Positions 51,653-61,708 of a stretch of DNA of 64,000 nt are shown one piece after another. Within the stretch, counting starts at the first letter, position 1, and each line of letters starts with the position of its first letter. The position numbers and the translations under genes were made by a program. The stretch spans positions 1 to 64,000 of the forward strand of contig NZ_QGEG01000002.1 of assembly GCF_003149745.1 (NCBI RefSeq), in the 5' to 3' direction. The notes beneath the pieces were generated by a model that made no database searches, was not told the origin of the DNA, and saw nothing but the letters and a program-made list of their open reading frames with translations. Source of the DNA: Flagellimonas aquimarina (GTDB lineage: Bacteria; Bacteroidota; Bacteroidia; Flavobacteriales; Flavobacteriaceae).

Positions 51653-53941
51653 TCATTTTTTAATTATTTTTTTTCTAAAAACTTCGCCTGTAGCATCTGT
51701 TAATTGTACGATGTAAATTCCCGTTTTTAAACTGGATAAATTAATGTCATTCTCATTTGAGCTGTTTGCAACCAAACCACCTAGCATATTAAATACTTCT
51801 ATTTTATCTACGCTTTCAAGTGAGCTTGTTCGCAGAAATTCTTCTACAGGAACATTGTAAAATATTACAGATGAATCATCTGGCATAGTGTCAACAATAG
51901 TGCCTGTTGCTTTATTATCGAATTCTGACAGCCTGCCTGAAATGATATTAAGTACACCAATTTCAAAAGTTTCATTGATTTCGTTTAGCTCATCATTTAT
52001 TGTAGTCACCGTCACTTCTACGGATACTTCTCCGGCGGGAATGGTAACCTGAAGGACTGAATTGGAATAGTCTGTATTGTTCGTAGTAATATCGATTATT
52101 TCCATGGATAACACAATATCTTCCGAACTGGGGCCGCTTATGGTTATTGGAAAACTTAAATTCTCTCCTTCAATGGCACTGGAGTCTTGAATGGTCAAAA
52201 TGGGCGAAATATCGTTGTCGATAATGGTTCCGATAGCGCTAATAGGGTCTATATCTGTGTCAGATGGAGTGAGGTTTATTGTAAAGGTTTCATCTGCCTC
52301 ATCAATTTCGTCCTCCAAAGTATCAATGGTAATTGAACCACTTAAAGTACCCGCAACAATAACTATTTGACCTGATGTAGCGGAGTAGTCATTGTCTTCA
52401 GCAGTGTTGTTGGTAAAAGAGTAACTTACTGTTATGTCTTCGGAACCGGTTTGGCTCAAGTTGACTTCAAAAGTAATTGTTCCTCCTTCTAAGGTTGCAC
52501 TGTCATTGGCTGATAGGCGAATAGAGCCATCAAAAACTGTGCAAGAGTTTAAGTTTGGATTTTGCTCAATTGGAAGTCCTGGTGTTAAGTCTCTTCCACT
52601 AAATGCAGCGTAATCGGGAGAGTACCTTAGCACTCTGAAGATATTATTTGCAGTTGGAGGGGAATCACCTTGGCTAAGTATTCCGCCATTGGTGTCTGGG
52701 TTAATAAATTCCCAAACTATATTTTCACTTGGGTCAATTTCAAAGAAACGTCCACTTGTGCCTTCACAGATTAAAGTATTGCCATTTGGTAGGCGTTGGG
52801 CACTTGATAATATAAGGGAGAAAAAATCTTCTGGATTGTTTGGGTCCGTATAAATGTACTCTGGGGTTTCTGGACCAAAATTCGAATTGATGGGGACAAC
52901 GTAGTTTCCTGGACTGCTTTCTGGGGGGTCAACAATAAGAACGCTGGAAAAAAAAGGAGTACGACCAGAGCCGTTGTTATAAAGTATTATTTTTCCACCA
53001 TCTGGAGATGTTTCTGGAATCCAGTGTGGGAAATGTTGTCCAAAGAGTTGCTTGTCCAATTCTGTGCCTTGATTGTATGATTGTGGGTTTCCCCAACGAT
53101 ATAGAAGATCTCCTCCTTTTCCTCTAATCCCACCTGAATGGGAGCCTGCTTCTGAGGTAGTAGTAGAATGGTCAATAATGTAAAATTCATTTAACTGTCT
53201 TGAACTAAGTACAATTTGGTCAAGGGTTTCGTTGTATTGTATTGAATTCACATGCATCCAATTAGCGCCTCCACTTGAGGTACCAAGAAAGTTTATATTT
53301 AGGAGTTGAGGATTTTCTGAAACTATTCCAAAGTTATCCTGGGTATTATCATAATCCTGGATTAGGTGATCCCAAATATTCCATTCCCATACAACATTCG
53401 CTCCATTGGCTCCTGTGGGTTCAATTTCTATTATTTGTTCGTTATAGAGTTCGGCTGATGGAAGATTTGCAGGATCACGTCCTGCTGCGATAGCCTCTGC
53501 TTGTGTCTTTCTTGTAACGGCTAGTATTAAAATGTTCCCATTAGGCATTGGGAATACATCATGATGCTGACTTACCTGAGAATCTGAATAGTCATATTCC
53601 CAAACTAAGTTGTCATCCCAGTCTTTGATTTCAATATGGCCGCCTATTCCACCAATGGTAATATCTGGGTTGTCAATTTTGCCGGTTCTTAAAATGGAGC
53701 CATTTTCTAAGAGGTATACAGCATTACCAGGATTAAATTCGCTGGTCCATTGATTAACTACTTGCCCACAATTATCTATTAAATAGGTGTTTTTTTGTAC
53801 GGTGTAAAAGGTATAGCCATTATAGGACTCCTCTGTGTTAAGAATCACCCCAATAGTATTTTGGGATTGGGAATTAGTAGGGTATATAAGAATGAACATA
53901 AGTTGCAAAAGCAACATATGCGTAAGTATTATTTTTTTCAT
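51653..53941 (-). CDS. T9SS-secreted aryl-sulfotransferase-like protein with Calx-beta domains
   Basis: The start at ATG 53941 (MKKIILTH) is slightly preferred over 53950. After the signal peptide, an aryl-sulfotransferase-type propeller covers about residues 30-475: SQHHDVFPMPNGNILIL, NWMHVNSIQYNE and FGQHFPHWIP hold likely catalytic or structural histidines. Two Calx-beta domains follow, then a C-terminal T9SS sorting domain (VDKIEVFNMLGGLV, then a basic IIKK end). Aryl-sulfotransferases move sulfate between phenolic compounds without PAPS. The true substrate is unknown. Confidence 0.85.
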   Translation of the reverse strand: MKKIILTHMLLLQLMFILIYPTNSQSQNTIGVILNTEESYNGYTFYTVQKNTYLIDNCGQVVNQWTSEFNPGNAVYLLENGSILRTGKIDNPDITIGGIGGHIEIKDWDDNLVWEYDYSDSQVSQHHDVFPMPNGNILILAVTRKTQAEAIAAGRDPANLPSAELYNEQIIEIEPTGANGANVVWEWNIWDHLIQDYDNTQDNFGIVSENPQLLNINFLGTSSGGANWMHVNSIQYNETLDQIVLSSRQLNEFYIIDHSTTTSEAGSHSGGIRGKGGDLLYRWGNPQSYNQGTELDKQLFGQHFPHWIPETSPDGGKIILYNNGSGRTPFFSSVLIVDPPESSPGNYVVPINSNFGPETPEYIYTDPNNPEDFFSLILSSAQRLPNGNTLICEGTSGRFFEIDPSENIVWEFINPDTNGGILSQGDSPPTANNIFRVLRYSPDYAAFSGRDLTPGLPIEQNPNLNSCTVFDGSIRLSANDSATLEGGTITFEVNLSQTGSEDITVSYSFTNNTAEDNDYSATSGQIVIVAGTLSGSITIDTLEDEIDEADETFTINLTPSDTDIDPISAIGTIIDNDISPILTIQDSSAIEGENLSFPITISGPSSEDIVLSMEIIDITTNNTDYSNSVLQVTIPAGEVSVEVTVTTINDELNEINETFEIGVLNIISGRLSEFDNKATGTIVDTMPDDSSVIFYNVPVEEFLRTSSLESVDKIEVFNMLGGLVANSSNENDINLSSLKTGIYIVQLTDATGEVFRKKIIKK

Positions 53942-53994
53942 AGCGCACACAATTAAACAAAAATAGAAAAAGGATGCATATATATATAAGAAAA

Positions 53995-54023
53995 AAGAGA
54001 GAGGTTAAAAAAACCTCTCTCTT
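53995..54023 (-). terminator. terminator of the SusCD operon
   Basis: AAGAGAGAGGTT (53995-54006) pairs with AACCTCTCTCTT (54012-54023) over a 5-nt loop. On the minus strand a T-run follows. It lies just after the lipoprotein stop codon. Confidence 0.92.
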
Positions 54024-54049
54024 GATATAAAAATAAACTTGTAAACGTA

Positions 54050-55000
54050 TTAAACTTTTGTAAGCCTAACAGCCGCTTGAACAGAATTTGTACAATCTGC
54101 TGTCTCATCAGATGTGAAATTCAAAAGGAAATCACTATCATCTGGGTTCATCAAGTCATAAGTTGCATTTACGTTTGCAGGACCACTTTGAATTGTAGCA
54201 TTACAACCAGCGCCTACACCTTGTGCAGGTTTCATGATTATTTCACCACAAACCAATTCAAATTCTACATCTACAGGACCGAAACCTCCAAAAGCAACAA
54301 ACGTTGTTACATCTTTAATAACCTTAGTTGTGTTATTAACGGACTCTAAAGTGTACACACCATCTGCGTAGTCCGCTACACCATAAATTCCATTGGTTAC
54401 GGTTGTAAGCTGGTATTGACCAGTATACAAATCATCATTTGGAAGTGGAGCAATCAAAGAAATTCTATAAGCATAAGGAGAAGAAAAGAAAGATCCTCCA
54501 GATACATTTCCTGTTGCATCAGTATCAGTAAACATTCTACCATCTGTAAGTGCCAATTCCATACGCACATTAAACTGGTCACCACAGTTATAGTCACCCA
54601 AAGATAATCCTAGGGTAGAAGCTATTTCACTAAGGGTGGTGTTGTACGTACTCCTTGGAAAGCCATTGGCTCCTGTAGAAAAAGCGGAAGCTGGTAAAGT
54701 AGCGATTAAGGTTTCAGCTGGATCGGTTATTACAGCCTCAGTATTGTCTACCAAGTCCACATAAACCCTAACCTCTGAAAGTAATGCACCATCTTCAGCA
54801 TCTTGAACTTCTACTTCAACAGAATAAGCTTCTGTGTCATCAAGCACATCCCATGCGGTACCTGTCTGGGCAATAGTTCTTAGTACAGCACCACTGGTAA
54901 CCGTATTTTGCACATCGATAGTAACTTTATCATCTTCGGAACATGAAGTGACAAATATACCAGCTAAGGCAAAAAGTATATAGATTTTATAATTTTTCAT
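54050..55000 (-). CDS. surface lipoprotein of the SusCD operon
   Basis: The start at ATG 55000 gives a signal peptide and lipobox TSCSEDD; an in-frame ATG at 55021 is less likely. The 316-residue protein is beta-rich with an acidic N-terminal part (DAEDGALLSEVRVYVDLVD). It is the third gene after susC and susD, like the surface glycan-binding proteins of many PULs, but there is no recognisable carbohydrate-binding domain. Its ligand may be something else. Confidence 0.75.
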   Translation of the reverse strand: MKNYKIYILFALAGIFVTSCSEDDKVTIDVQNTVTSGAVLRTIAQTGTAWDVLDDTEAYSVEVEVQDAEDGALLSEVRVYVDLVDNTEAVITDPAETLIATLPASAFSTGANGFPRSTYNTTLSEIASTLGLSLGDYNCGDQFNVRMELALTDGRMFTDTDATGNVSGGSFFSSPYAYRISLIAPLPNDDLYTGQYQLTTVTNGIYGVADYADGVYTLESVNNTTKVIKDVTTFVAFGGFGPVDVEFELVCGEIIMKPAQGVGAGCNATIQSGPANVNATYDLMNPDDSDFLLNFTSDETADCTNSVQAAVRLTKV

Positions 55001-55030
55001 GAATTTTTGTTTTATGTTCATTGCTCTTTT

Positions 55031-56761
55031 TTAATTGGCCGCAGGTACACTTCCAGTATCCCAAAATACAGGTACGGTTTGGTCTGCTTTTTGAGTGATA
55101 TTAGAGTTGTTGTTTACCGCATTTGCTGGGTAGTACATGGATCTGATAAAGACACCTGGATCTGGCTCAAGATTTGGCTGAAGTGTTGTTGGAAAACCTG
55201 TTCTTCTGTAGAAGTTGTATGGCTCAACACCGTTACCAAAATGTGCTATCCAGTATTGCTCTGCCATTACATTCCATTTTCCATTATCATCAGCTGCATC
55301 AAAATTGGCACCAATAGTATTTCTATAGGCTGTAATGTCACCAGGCGCTGGCTCAAAAGAGGTATCTGCACCACCTTCTCTACCAACAAGAAAGCCTTGT
55401 ACTTTAGCTACGGACTTATCAAACGCATCTAACAAGAAGGTTCTTGCAGCGGGCATATTGCCAGCTACCATGGCCATCTCAGCTTGCATGAAGTCTACTC
55501 CAAAAGCAGTCAATAGGTTAGTTACCCCTGTTCCGGCACCACCACCGCCAACGGTAAGTGCGCTTAAGCTATCATCATCAAACTGACCACCAACAGGGTA
55601 TGTTCCGTAAGTTGTACGCAATAATCCATCTGGTGGAATACCATCAGCTTCACCGTGAGCTCTACCCCAGAAACCGTTTGGAAGGTAACAGAAATCTCCG
55701 CCAAAACCTGCATCTATATAATGCTGTGGAGGTGTTTCTAAAGAACAGTTCAACAATTCTTCGTTAGGTGGGATTTCTCCTGCACCTGGAACTGCCGGTG
55801 TTTGTCTGTAGAAATAATATCTAGTTCGTGGATCACCAGTTGTATCCATTAGGCTCATTAGCCAGTTAGACATATATTCTCCAGCACCTGCTGCTTGGTA
55901 GTTAATACCATATCTTGGATGTCTTGCATCTGGTTGTGTAGCACTTGTTGCTGACCAGTTGTAAACAAAATCGTCTGCAGAATCCTGGATATAGTTTCCA
56001 CTTGCAATGATGGCGTTAAAACTAGCCGCTGCACCTGAATCTACCAATCTACGTTGAACATAGATTTTAAGTTTAAGCGTATTGGCAGCTCTTTCCCATT
56101 TGTCATAATCATTCCCGTAAAAGAAATCAACAGCCGGGTCTGCAGATGGAGTGCTATTGAAATTAGCAATTGCATCATCCAAAAGAAGCAACATGGCATC
56201 GTAAATGCTTGCACCTGAATCTACAGCTGGATTGAAATTCTGCTCTTCTCCTTGAATGATTTCAGAATAAGGAACATCACCGAAGAAATCCACCATGCTA
56301 ATCATAAGGTAAGCCTCAATAAATTGGGCAATACCTAAATGTCTAGTTTGCACAGCTTCTTCAGCCAAAGGTTGCATTGCACGAATATCTGCAAGAATAC
56401 CTCTGTAGGCATTGATCCATTCATCGTTCATATCACTGTCCTGGTAGACACTTGTATAGTTTCTACCATTCATATTAACAATACGAGTAAGTTCCATACC
56501 TAACTCGTTGAATCCATCACCTGTGGTATTACCACCTGATTGAAAGTTGTCATTTAGGTCAAAATCGGCATCTCCTTCAAATTGTCTTACAAAATCCTCT
56601 TGGATTGAGTTTAAGAAGAAGTCGACACTGGCCTGATCCGGAGTAAGGGCATTTGGATTCGCCGTAATGTCAAGCTCCGTAGTCTCACAAGAGGTAAATG
56701 CAAGCAATCCTCCTAAGACCGTCAAAGTCAAATATCTGTTTATATTTTTCATTATTTTCAT
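55031..56761 (-). CDS. SusD/RagB family lipoprotein (SusD-like_2 type)
   Basis: The 576-residue protein has a lipobox (AFTSCETTE) and the helical N-terminal region of SusD-like_2 proteins: DITANPNALTPDQASVDFFL, then NDEWINAYRGILADIRAM and TLKLKIYVQRRL. SusD proteins cap their SusC partner and bind the substrate at the cell surface. It starts 11 bp after susC ends. An alternative ATG at 56752 is three codons further in. Confidence 0.93.
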   Translation of the reverse strand: MKIMKNINRYLTLTVLGGLLAFTSCETTELDITANPNALTPDQASVDFFLNSIQEDFVRQFEGDADFDLNDNFQSGGNTTGDGFNELGMELTRIVNMNGRNYTSVYQDSDMNDEWINAYRGILADIRAMQPLAEEAVQTRHLGIAQFIEAYLMISMVDFFGDVPYSEIIQGEEQNFNPAVDSGASIYDAMLLLLDDAIANFNSTPSADPAVDFFYGNDYDKWERAANTLKLKIYVQRRLVDSGAAASFNAIIASGNYIQDSADDFVYNWSATSATQPDARHPRYGINYQAAGAGEYMSNWLMSLMDTTGDPRTRYYFYRQTPAVPGAGEIPPNEELLNCSLETPPQHYIDAGFGGDFCYLPNGFWGRAHGEADGIPPDGLLRTTYGTYPVGGQFDDDSLSALTVGGGGAGTGVTNLLTAFGVDFMQAEMAMVAGNMPAARTFLLDAFDKSVAKVQGFLVGREGGADTSFEPAPGDITAYRNTIGANFDAADDNGKWNVMAEQYWIAHFGNGVEPYNFYRRTGFPTTLQPNLEPDPGVFIRSMYYPANAVNNNSNITQKADQTVPVFWDTGSVPAAN

Positions 56762-56772
56762 AGTTATTATTC

Positions 56773-59700
56773 TTAGAATGATGCTTTTACACTTAATCCG
56801 TACCTTCTTGAGCTTGGCCCGTTGATAAAGTCAAAACCGAATCCATTACCAACTCCAGTACCACTAGTGTTAGGATCAAAATTCGCACCCTTAGGAGTAT
56901 TTACAGCTCTGTACCAAAGGTTGTTACCAGATACCGTGAACGTAAGCGCCCCAAATGGAGTTTTATCCAAGAATTTAGATGGCAAACTATAGCTAAAGGA
57001 AGCTTCTTGCAATCTAACGGAAGTAGCATCGTACACCTGCAATTCACTAGGACCAAATAAAAGGTTACTAAAGAAATAGGTGGAGTTGTTAATCTGTAAA
57101 TTGTTTGTATTTCCGTTGGCGTCAACACCTGGAAGTATAAAGGTGTTTTCTCTATCAATAGTTTCAGTAATCAATCCCCTACCCAATAAAGTTGAAATAG
57201 TTGAAGAATAAACATCACCACCTTGAGTATAGTTCCACTGGAAGCCTAAAGTAAAGTTTTTGTAAGAAAGTGTGTTTCTAACGTTTGCTACCCAATCTGG
57301 ATTAGGATCACCAATGATACCATCTGTTGGATCTTGAACATAGTTACCGTCAGCACCTACTACAAAATCTCCATTGGCATCTCTTAGAATCTTACTTCCA
57401 AAGAATACACCTAGCGCTTCACCTTCAATTGCAGCATTACCCAAGTTTGAAAAACCAGAATAAACAACTTGATCTGTATCAAGACCTAAGTCAACCACGG
57501 TAGTTTCGTATGCCGTGAAGTTTAAGTTGGTGCTCCAATCAAAACCACCTTCTTCTTTTGCACGTATCCAATTAACACCTAAGTCAACCTCAACACCTTC
57601 AGACTCTATCTCTCCAATGTTGGTAGCAGTAACAGTAAATCCAGTAGCAGGATCTAGAGGTCTGTCCAAAATCAAATCATTGGTCTTTCTTTGGTAAACA
57701 GAAGCATCCAATGTAATTCTGCTGTCCCACCATCTAGATTCTATACCAACTTCTATTTCTTCCAATGTTTCTGGTTGTAGATTCGGGTTACCAAGTCTAA
57801 CACCAGTAGTATTGGTTACAATGTTTGTACCTGTAGCATCTTGAGAATCCTGAGTGTCCAATATTAAAGTACTTGCGATTGGATAGGCAGAAGTACCATC
57901 AAAGTTTGCAGAAACTCCGATACCACCACGAATCTTCAAGTAGTTAAGTACATTTTCTGACTTAAGACCATCAATTGCCGCAGTTGGTATAAAAGAGACA
58001 CTTGCAGAAGGATAGAACTGAGAACGGTTTTCTGTTGAAAAGTTAGATACCCAGTCATTTCTTCCAGCTAGTGTTAAATATAGGAAGCTGTCATAATCAA
58101 AATCCGCTTGTGCATACACCCCAGCAATATTTCTTTCTGTAAATGTTTGGATTTCATTTTGATTCAAGAAGTTAAAGTGTCTCAACACTCCAAATACTTG
58201 CTGACCATCACTGGCAACACCATTTTGATCGAATACTTCTCTTCTTGTAGTTGCTCCTACGTTGAAAGTAGAACCAATTTTTTCGGTGATATCATAATCC
58301 CCGTTCAAAACAAGGTTGTGGTCCCAAATAGTGTTGGTGTTGTTCCAAGTTTCATAAATACCACTTGCCAATCTAACATCACCAGAGTTACTGTTGATAC
58401 CTCCTTTATTTTGGAAGTTAGTGTTACTCTCACTATAAACATCTATACCGGCACGGTATATAATGTTAAGGTTGTCATTTATCTCATATTGAACAGTAGC
58501 CTGTCCAAATACCCTATTAGTCTCTTGGTTTGTCTCTGCATTGTTAACAGTCCAAAGAGGATGCTGAATAGAGTTGTTCTGTCTGTAGTAAACACTACCA
58601 CCCGTAATAGGATCTTGGAATGGAAGTCCTTGAATATCGATACTTCTTGGAGTAAACCAAAGGTCACCAAATACAGAAGAACCTGTACCTGTAGCACCGT
58701 TACCCTGGCTTAATGCAACAGGAGGTGAAACAAATTTGGTTCTTGCAAAGTTTAAAGTACCATTTACGGTAAACTTATTACTTAAAATTGCACGACCACC
58801 AACAGAAAGCGTATTTCTTGTTACACTGTTGTTAGGAGTAAAACCGTTATCTTTTAAGTAACCATAGTTCATGTTGTATCCAACCTTTCCATCGTCAGAA
58901 GTTCCTCTTACGTTAACAGAAGTATTTGCAACTGTTCCTGTTTTGAAGAAGTCCCTAACACTGTTATATGGTCTCCAATCGTAACGAGCTCCTTGAAATT
59001 CAGGGAATGACGCTTGAATAGCTGCAGTGGAAGTTGAATAAGGGTGTGCAAGGGTTGCGTTGTCATCAATAGCCGCTTGATTTGCGTATCCTGATGCTCC
59101 ATCTCTTGCAAACGCTGGTCCCCAGTTACTGAAGAACCATCCAAAAGACTGGTCAAATCCATTACCATAAACATCTTGGTAATCTGGAAGTGATGCAATC
59201 TCGTTGAAGAACATAGAAGAGTTAACAGTGATTTCTGTTTTCTTGGGTCCTTGTTGAGTTGAACCACCTTTAGTAGTTATCAAGATAACCCCGTTACGTC
59301 CTTGTGAACCGTAAAGCGTAGCAGCGGCAAGTCCTTTAAGAACGTTAACGCTTTCTATACTGTTTGGATCTAAATCCAAGAATCTACTGGAACCGTTGTT
59401 ACCATTTACAAAATCTTGGCGGGATCCGTTTCTTCCTGAAGGGTTAGTATCGGTACTGAAAGGAACACCGTCAACAATAAACAGTGCTTGGTTACTACCA
59501 CTAAAAGTTGTTTGACCTCTAATAATAATATTTGTACCAGAACCTGAAAGACCACTTTGTTGAGTAATCTGTACACCTGAAGCTTTTCCCTGAAGTACAC
59601 GAGCAACATCACCTTCTGGGCGTTGTTCAAGATCTTCGGAACCTACTTCCGTTACTGCATAACCCAATGCTTGTTTCTCTCTTTTGATACCAAGAGCCGT

Positions 59701-60021
59701 AACAACTACTTCTTCAAGAGCTTGAGCGTCCTCCTGCATCTGAACGTTAATTACGTTCTCAGCGCCAACAGTCCTTCTCGCGGGTTTTTGCCCTATGTAA
59801 GTAAAAAGTAGTGCTTGACCTTGACTTGCACTAATAGCATAGTTTCCATCAAAATCTGTTTGAGTACCGTTAGTGGTACCTTCAACGACAATGTTAACCC
59901 CAGGCAACGGAAGTCCATCGGAATCCGTAACATTACCTGAAATCGTCTTGTCTTGTGCAAACGAAATTTGCACAACAAACGCCAATAACAGCGTTAACAA
60001 TCCATTAAGTTTTGTTCTCAT
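56773..60021 (-). CDS. SusC/RagA family TonB-dependent outer-membrane transporter
   Basis: The 1082-residue protein starts with a signal peptide, then a carboxypeptidase-regulatory-like domain (ISGNVTDSDGLPLPGVNIVV), the TonB-box region ALEEVVVTALG, the plug (VDGVPFSTDTNPS, NVLKGLAAATLYGSQGRNGV) and the beta-barrel. It brings a ligand bound by the SusD partner into the periplasm, using TonB energy. It is the first gene of an operon with a SusD and a lipoprotein. No glycoside hydrolase is present, so the substrate may be peptide, a phenolic or another compound. Confidence 0.95.
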   Translation of the reverse strand: MRTKLNGLLTLLLAFVVQISFAQDKTISGNVTDSDGLPLPGVNIVVEGTTNGTQTDFDGNYAISASQGQALLFTYIGQKPARRTVGAENVINVQMQEDAQALEEVVVTALGIKREKQALGYAVTEVGSEDLEQRPEGDVARVLQGKASGVQITQQSGLSGSGTNIIIRGQTTFSGSNQALFIVDGVPFSTDTNPSGRNGSRQDFVNGNNGSSRFLDLDPNSIESVNVLKGLAAATLYGSQGRNGVILITTKGGSTQQGPKKTEITVNSSMFFNEIASLPDYQDVYGNGFDQSFGWFFSNWGPAFARDGASGYANQAAIDDNATLAHPYSTSTAAIQASFPEFQGARYDWRPYNSVRDFFKTGTVANTSVNVRGTSDDGKVGYNMNYGYLKDNGFTPNNSVTRNTLSVGGRAILSNKFTVNGTLNFARTKFVSPPVALSQGNGATGTGSSVFGDLWFTPRSIDIQGLPFQDPITGGSVYYRQNNSIQHPLWTVNNAETNQETNRVFGQATVQYEINDNLNIIYRAGIDVYSESNTNFQNKGGINSNSGDVRLASGIYETWNNTNTIWDHNLVLNGDYDITEKIGSTFNVGATTRREVFDQNGVASDGQQVFGVLRHFNFLNQNEIQTFTERNIAGVYAQADFDYDSFLYLTLAGRNDWVSNFSTENRSQFYPSASVSFIPTAAIDGLKSENVLNYLKIRGGIGVSANFDGTSAYPIASTLILDTQDSQDATGTNIVTNTTGVRLGNPNLQPETLEEIEVGIESRWWDSRITLDASVYQRKTNDLILDRPLDPATGFTVTATNIGEIESEGVEVDLGVNWIRAKEEGGFDWSTNLNFTAYETTVVDLGLDTDQVVYSGFSNLGNAAIEGEALGVFFGSKILRDANGDFVVGADGNYVQDPTDGIIGDPNPDWVANVRNTLSYKNFTLGFQWNYTQGGDVYSSTISTLLGRGLITETIDRENTFILPGVDANGNTNNLQINNSTYFFSNLLFGPSELQVYDATSVRLQEASFSYSLPSKFLDKTPFGALTFTVSGNNLWYRAVNTPKGANFDPNTSGTGVGNGFGFDFINGPSSRRYGLSVKASF

Positions 60022-60354
60022 TTTAAAATTATTTGAATTAGCTAGGCGCTAAAATCATAATTTCATGTTAATAATCCAAACTAATTTTACTAAATTTTTA
60101 AGACAGTGTTTGTAAATGGGTTAATGTCAAAATGATTCTTGTTAATTATCGACTCTTCAATTTGTGGCATTAAAAATTACGTTAAACGCAAATTCTTCTG
60201 TTTAATGATCGGGTTAAAAGTGGTTTGTAATGATGGGCTTAGACACATTTCGCGGTAATGAGATATTTGCGCCTGTTGTTTGTTAAAAATCTGGGATGCA
60301 TGTTAAAAGACGATTTTAATTTGTAATTTATACCTTAATATATATATAGCTATT
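60022..60354. other. 333-bp divergent intergenic region between susC and a secreted-protein gene
   Basis: It is AT-rich and must hold the promoters of both genes. On the susC side TTAGTTTG is a one-off match to TAnnTTTG but no good -33 element was found. On the other side ATATTTG and TAATTTG are partial matches only. No hairpin or gene is seen. Confidence 0.5.
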
Positions 60355-61134
60355 ATGAGGGTCATTTTACTAGCATCTGCAGTCTTATTGTGTTTTTCAA
60401 ATTCACTCGCACAACAGGGTGCAAACGTTCAGCCAGGAGTCATTAATTCATACCAAAAAGGTTTGCAGGGAATAGGTCCTGATTTTGGTAACAATCCAGC
60501 GTCTGAGAATTTTTATAGCCAAATGAGGGATAAACTCGCCAATATGGGAATAGAACAAAAAATAGAGTTAAGCGATATTGAAGGGTCCATATACCTAGAG
60601 GATGAGTTTGTGTTGGGGACAATCTTCTTCAATAATGATGAAGAAAGTAAAATGTATATGAGGTACAATGCGTTTAATGACGAATTTGAGATTAAAAAAT
60701 CCAAACTTGAAAATGAAGTAACTCTAGCTCTGCTTAAGAATTCGGAAATCTCATGTGCTATGAAGAACGATAAATTTACATATGCAGCCTTTCTTGATGA
60801 TAGGGATGTTAAGTCGTACGGTTATTTAAAAATGGTGTACTCCACGGGAGATTACAAATTGTTTGAACGAAATAAAAAATTGTTTAAGGAAGGTAAAAAA
60901 GCAAAAACATCACATGCCGTGTCTTTTCCGCATCGTTTTGTGGATGAGATTGACTACTATATTTCAATTGAGAATGGCACCCCTGTTAATGTGGGCAGGA
61001 GTAAGAAGGAATTGGTTGATTTGTTTAGGACGGAACACCAGAAGGAGATCAAACAATTTTTAAAGAAAAAGAATGTAGACCTAAAAAGTAAAAGCGGTTT
61101 AGTGAATTTAGTAGCTTTCAGTGGAACATTGTAA
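60355..61134 (+). CDS. secreted protein of unknown function, upstream of rpsL
   Basis: The 259-residue protein has a signal peptide (cleavage near SLAQQ). The body is mixed helix and strand, with EGSIYLEDEFVLGTIFFNND, then NGTPVNVGRSKKELVDLF and a basic C-terminal part. No family is recognised. It ends 193 bp before rpsL, which has its own promoter, so it is probably a separate transcription unit. Confidence 0.75.
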   Translation: MRVILLASAVLLCFSNSLAQQGANVQPGVINSYQKGLQGIGPDFGNNPASENFYSQMRDKLANMGIEQKIELSDIEGSIYLEDEFVLGTIFFNNDEESKMYMRYNAFNDEFEIKKSKLENEVTLALLKNSEISCAMKNDKFTYAAFLDDRDVKSYGYLKMVYSTGDYKLFERNKKLFKEGKKAKTSHAVSFPHRFVDEIDYYISIENGTPVNVGRSKKELVDLFRTEHQKEIKQFLKKKNVDLKSKSGLVNLVAFSGTL

Positions 61135-61252
61135 AACAAAAAAAGAAGTGGGGCTTAGTTCGTAAACCTATCGTTATCAAGGTGTTTTTATCTTATTTAT
61201 TGGCATTCATTTTGGTTTTTTAAGGTAGATCGTAAATTTAATCTGCCAAGAT

Positions 61253-61282
61253 TTGAATTATTCCGAAATATCACTACATTTG
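61253..61282 (+). promoter_or_regulatory. promoter of the str operon (TTG-N19-TACATTTG)
   Basis: TTG (61253-61255) and TACATTTG (61275-61282) are 19 bp apart, matching the Bacteroidota consensus. The ATG of rpsL follows at 61328. Confidence 0.85.
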
Positions 61283-61285
61283 CAG

Positions 61286-61300
61286 CCCTCAAAACGAGGG
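61286..61300 (+). promoter_or_regulatory. hairpin in the rpsL leader
   Basis: CCCTC (61286-61290) pairs with GAGGG (61296-61300) over AAAAC, near the presumed transcription start. It has a T-rich tail and might act as a weak attenuator or a translation element. Confidence 0.5.
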
Positions 61301-61327
61301 TTGTTTTGATTTTTAATAGAAATTTTA

Positions 61328-61702
61328 ATGCCAACAATTTCACAATTAGTACGAAAAGGAAGAGTCACAATTACCAAGAAGAGTAAATCGGCTGCTTTGG
61401 ATTCGTGTCCTCAAAGACGAGGGGTTTGTACGCGTGTTTATACGACTACACCAAAAAAACCTAACTCTGCAATGCGTAAAGTTGCAAGGGTGAGGTTAAC
61501 AAATGGTAAAGAAGTTAACGCATATATCCCTGGTGAAGGTCACAACCTCCAAGAGCACTCGATAGTATTGGTTAGAGGTGGAAGAGTAAAGGATTTGCCA
61601 GGAGTTAGATATCACATCGTCCGTGGCGCATTGGATACCGCAGGTGTTGCAGGTAGAACACAACGTAGATCTAAATACGGTGCAAAACGTCCTAAAAAAT
61701 AA
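61328..61702 (+). CDS. rpsL: 30S ribosomal protein S12
   Basis: S12 lies at the decoding centre. The 124-residue protein has [20 protein letters not shown] and [14 protein letters not shown]. Both lysines at the sites of common streptomycin resistance (in TPKKPNS and GRVKDLPG) are wild type. It leads the str operon with its own near-consensus promoter and is 6 bp before rpsG. Confidence 0.98.
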   Translation: MPTISQLVRKGRVTITKKSKSAALDSCPQRRGVCTRVYTTTPKKPNSAMRKVARVRLTNGKEVNAYIPGEGHNLQEHSIVLVRGGRVKDLPGVRYHIVRGALDTAGVAGRTQRRSKYGAKRPKK

Positions 61703-61708
61703 GAAGAG

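Noticed and set aside
58108-58713. 201-residue open frame on the plus strand inside susC
   Set aside because: It is entirely antisense to conserved SusC coding sequence and has an unnatural composition.
48256-60021. Ordinary polysaccharide utilisation locus
   Set aside because: SusC and SusD are present, but no glycoside hydrolase, polysaccharide lyase or sulfatase was found in the window.
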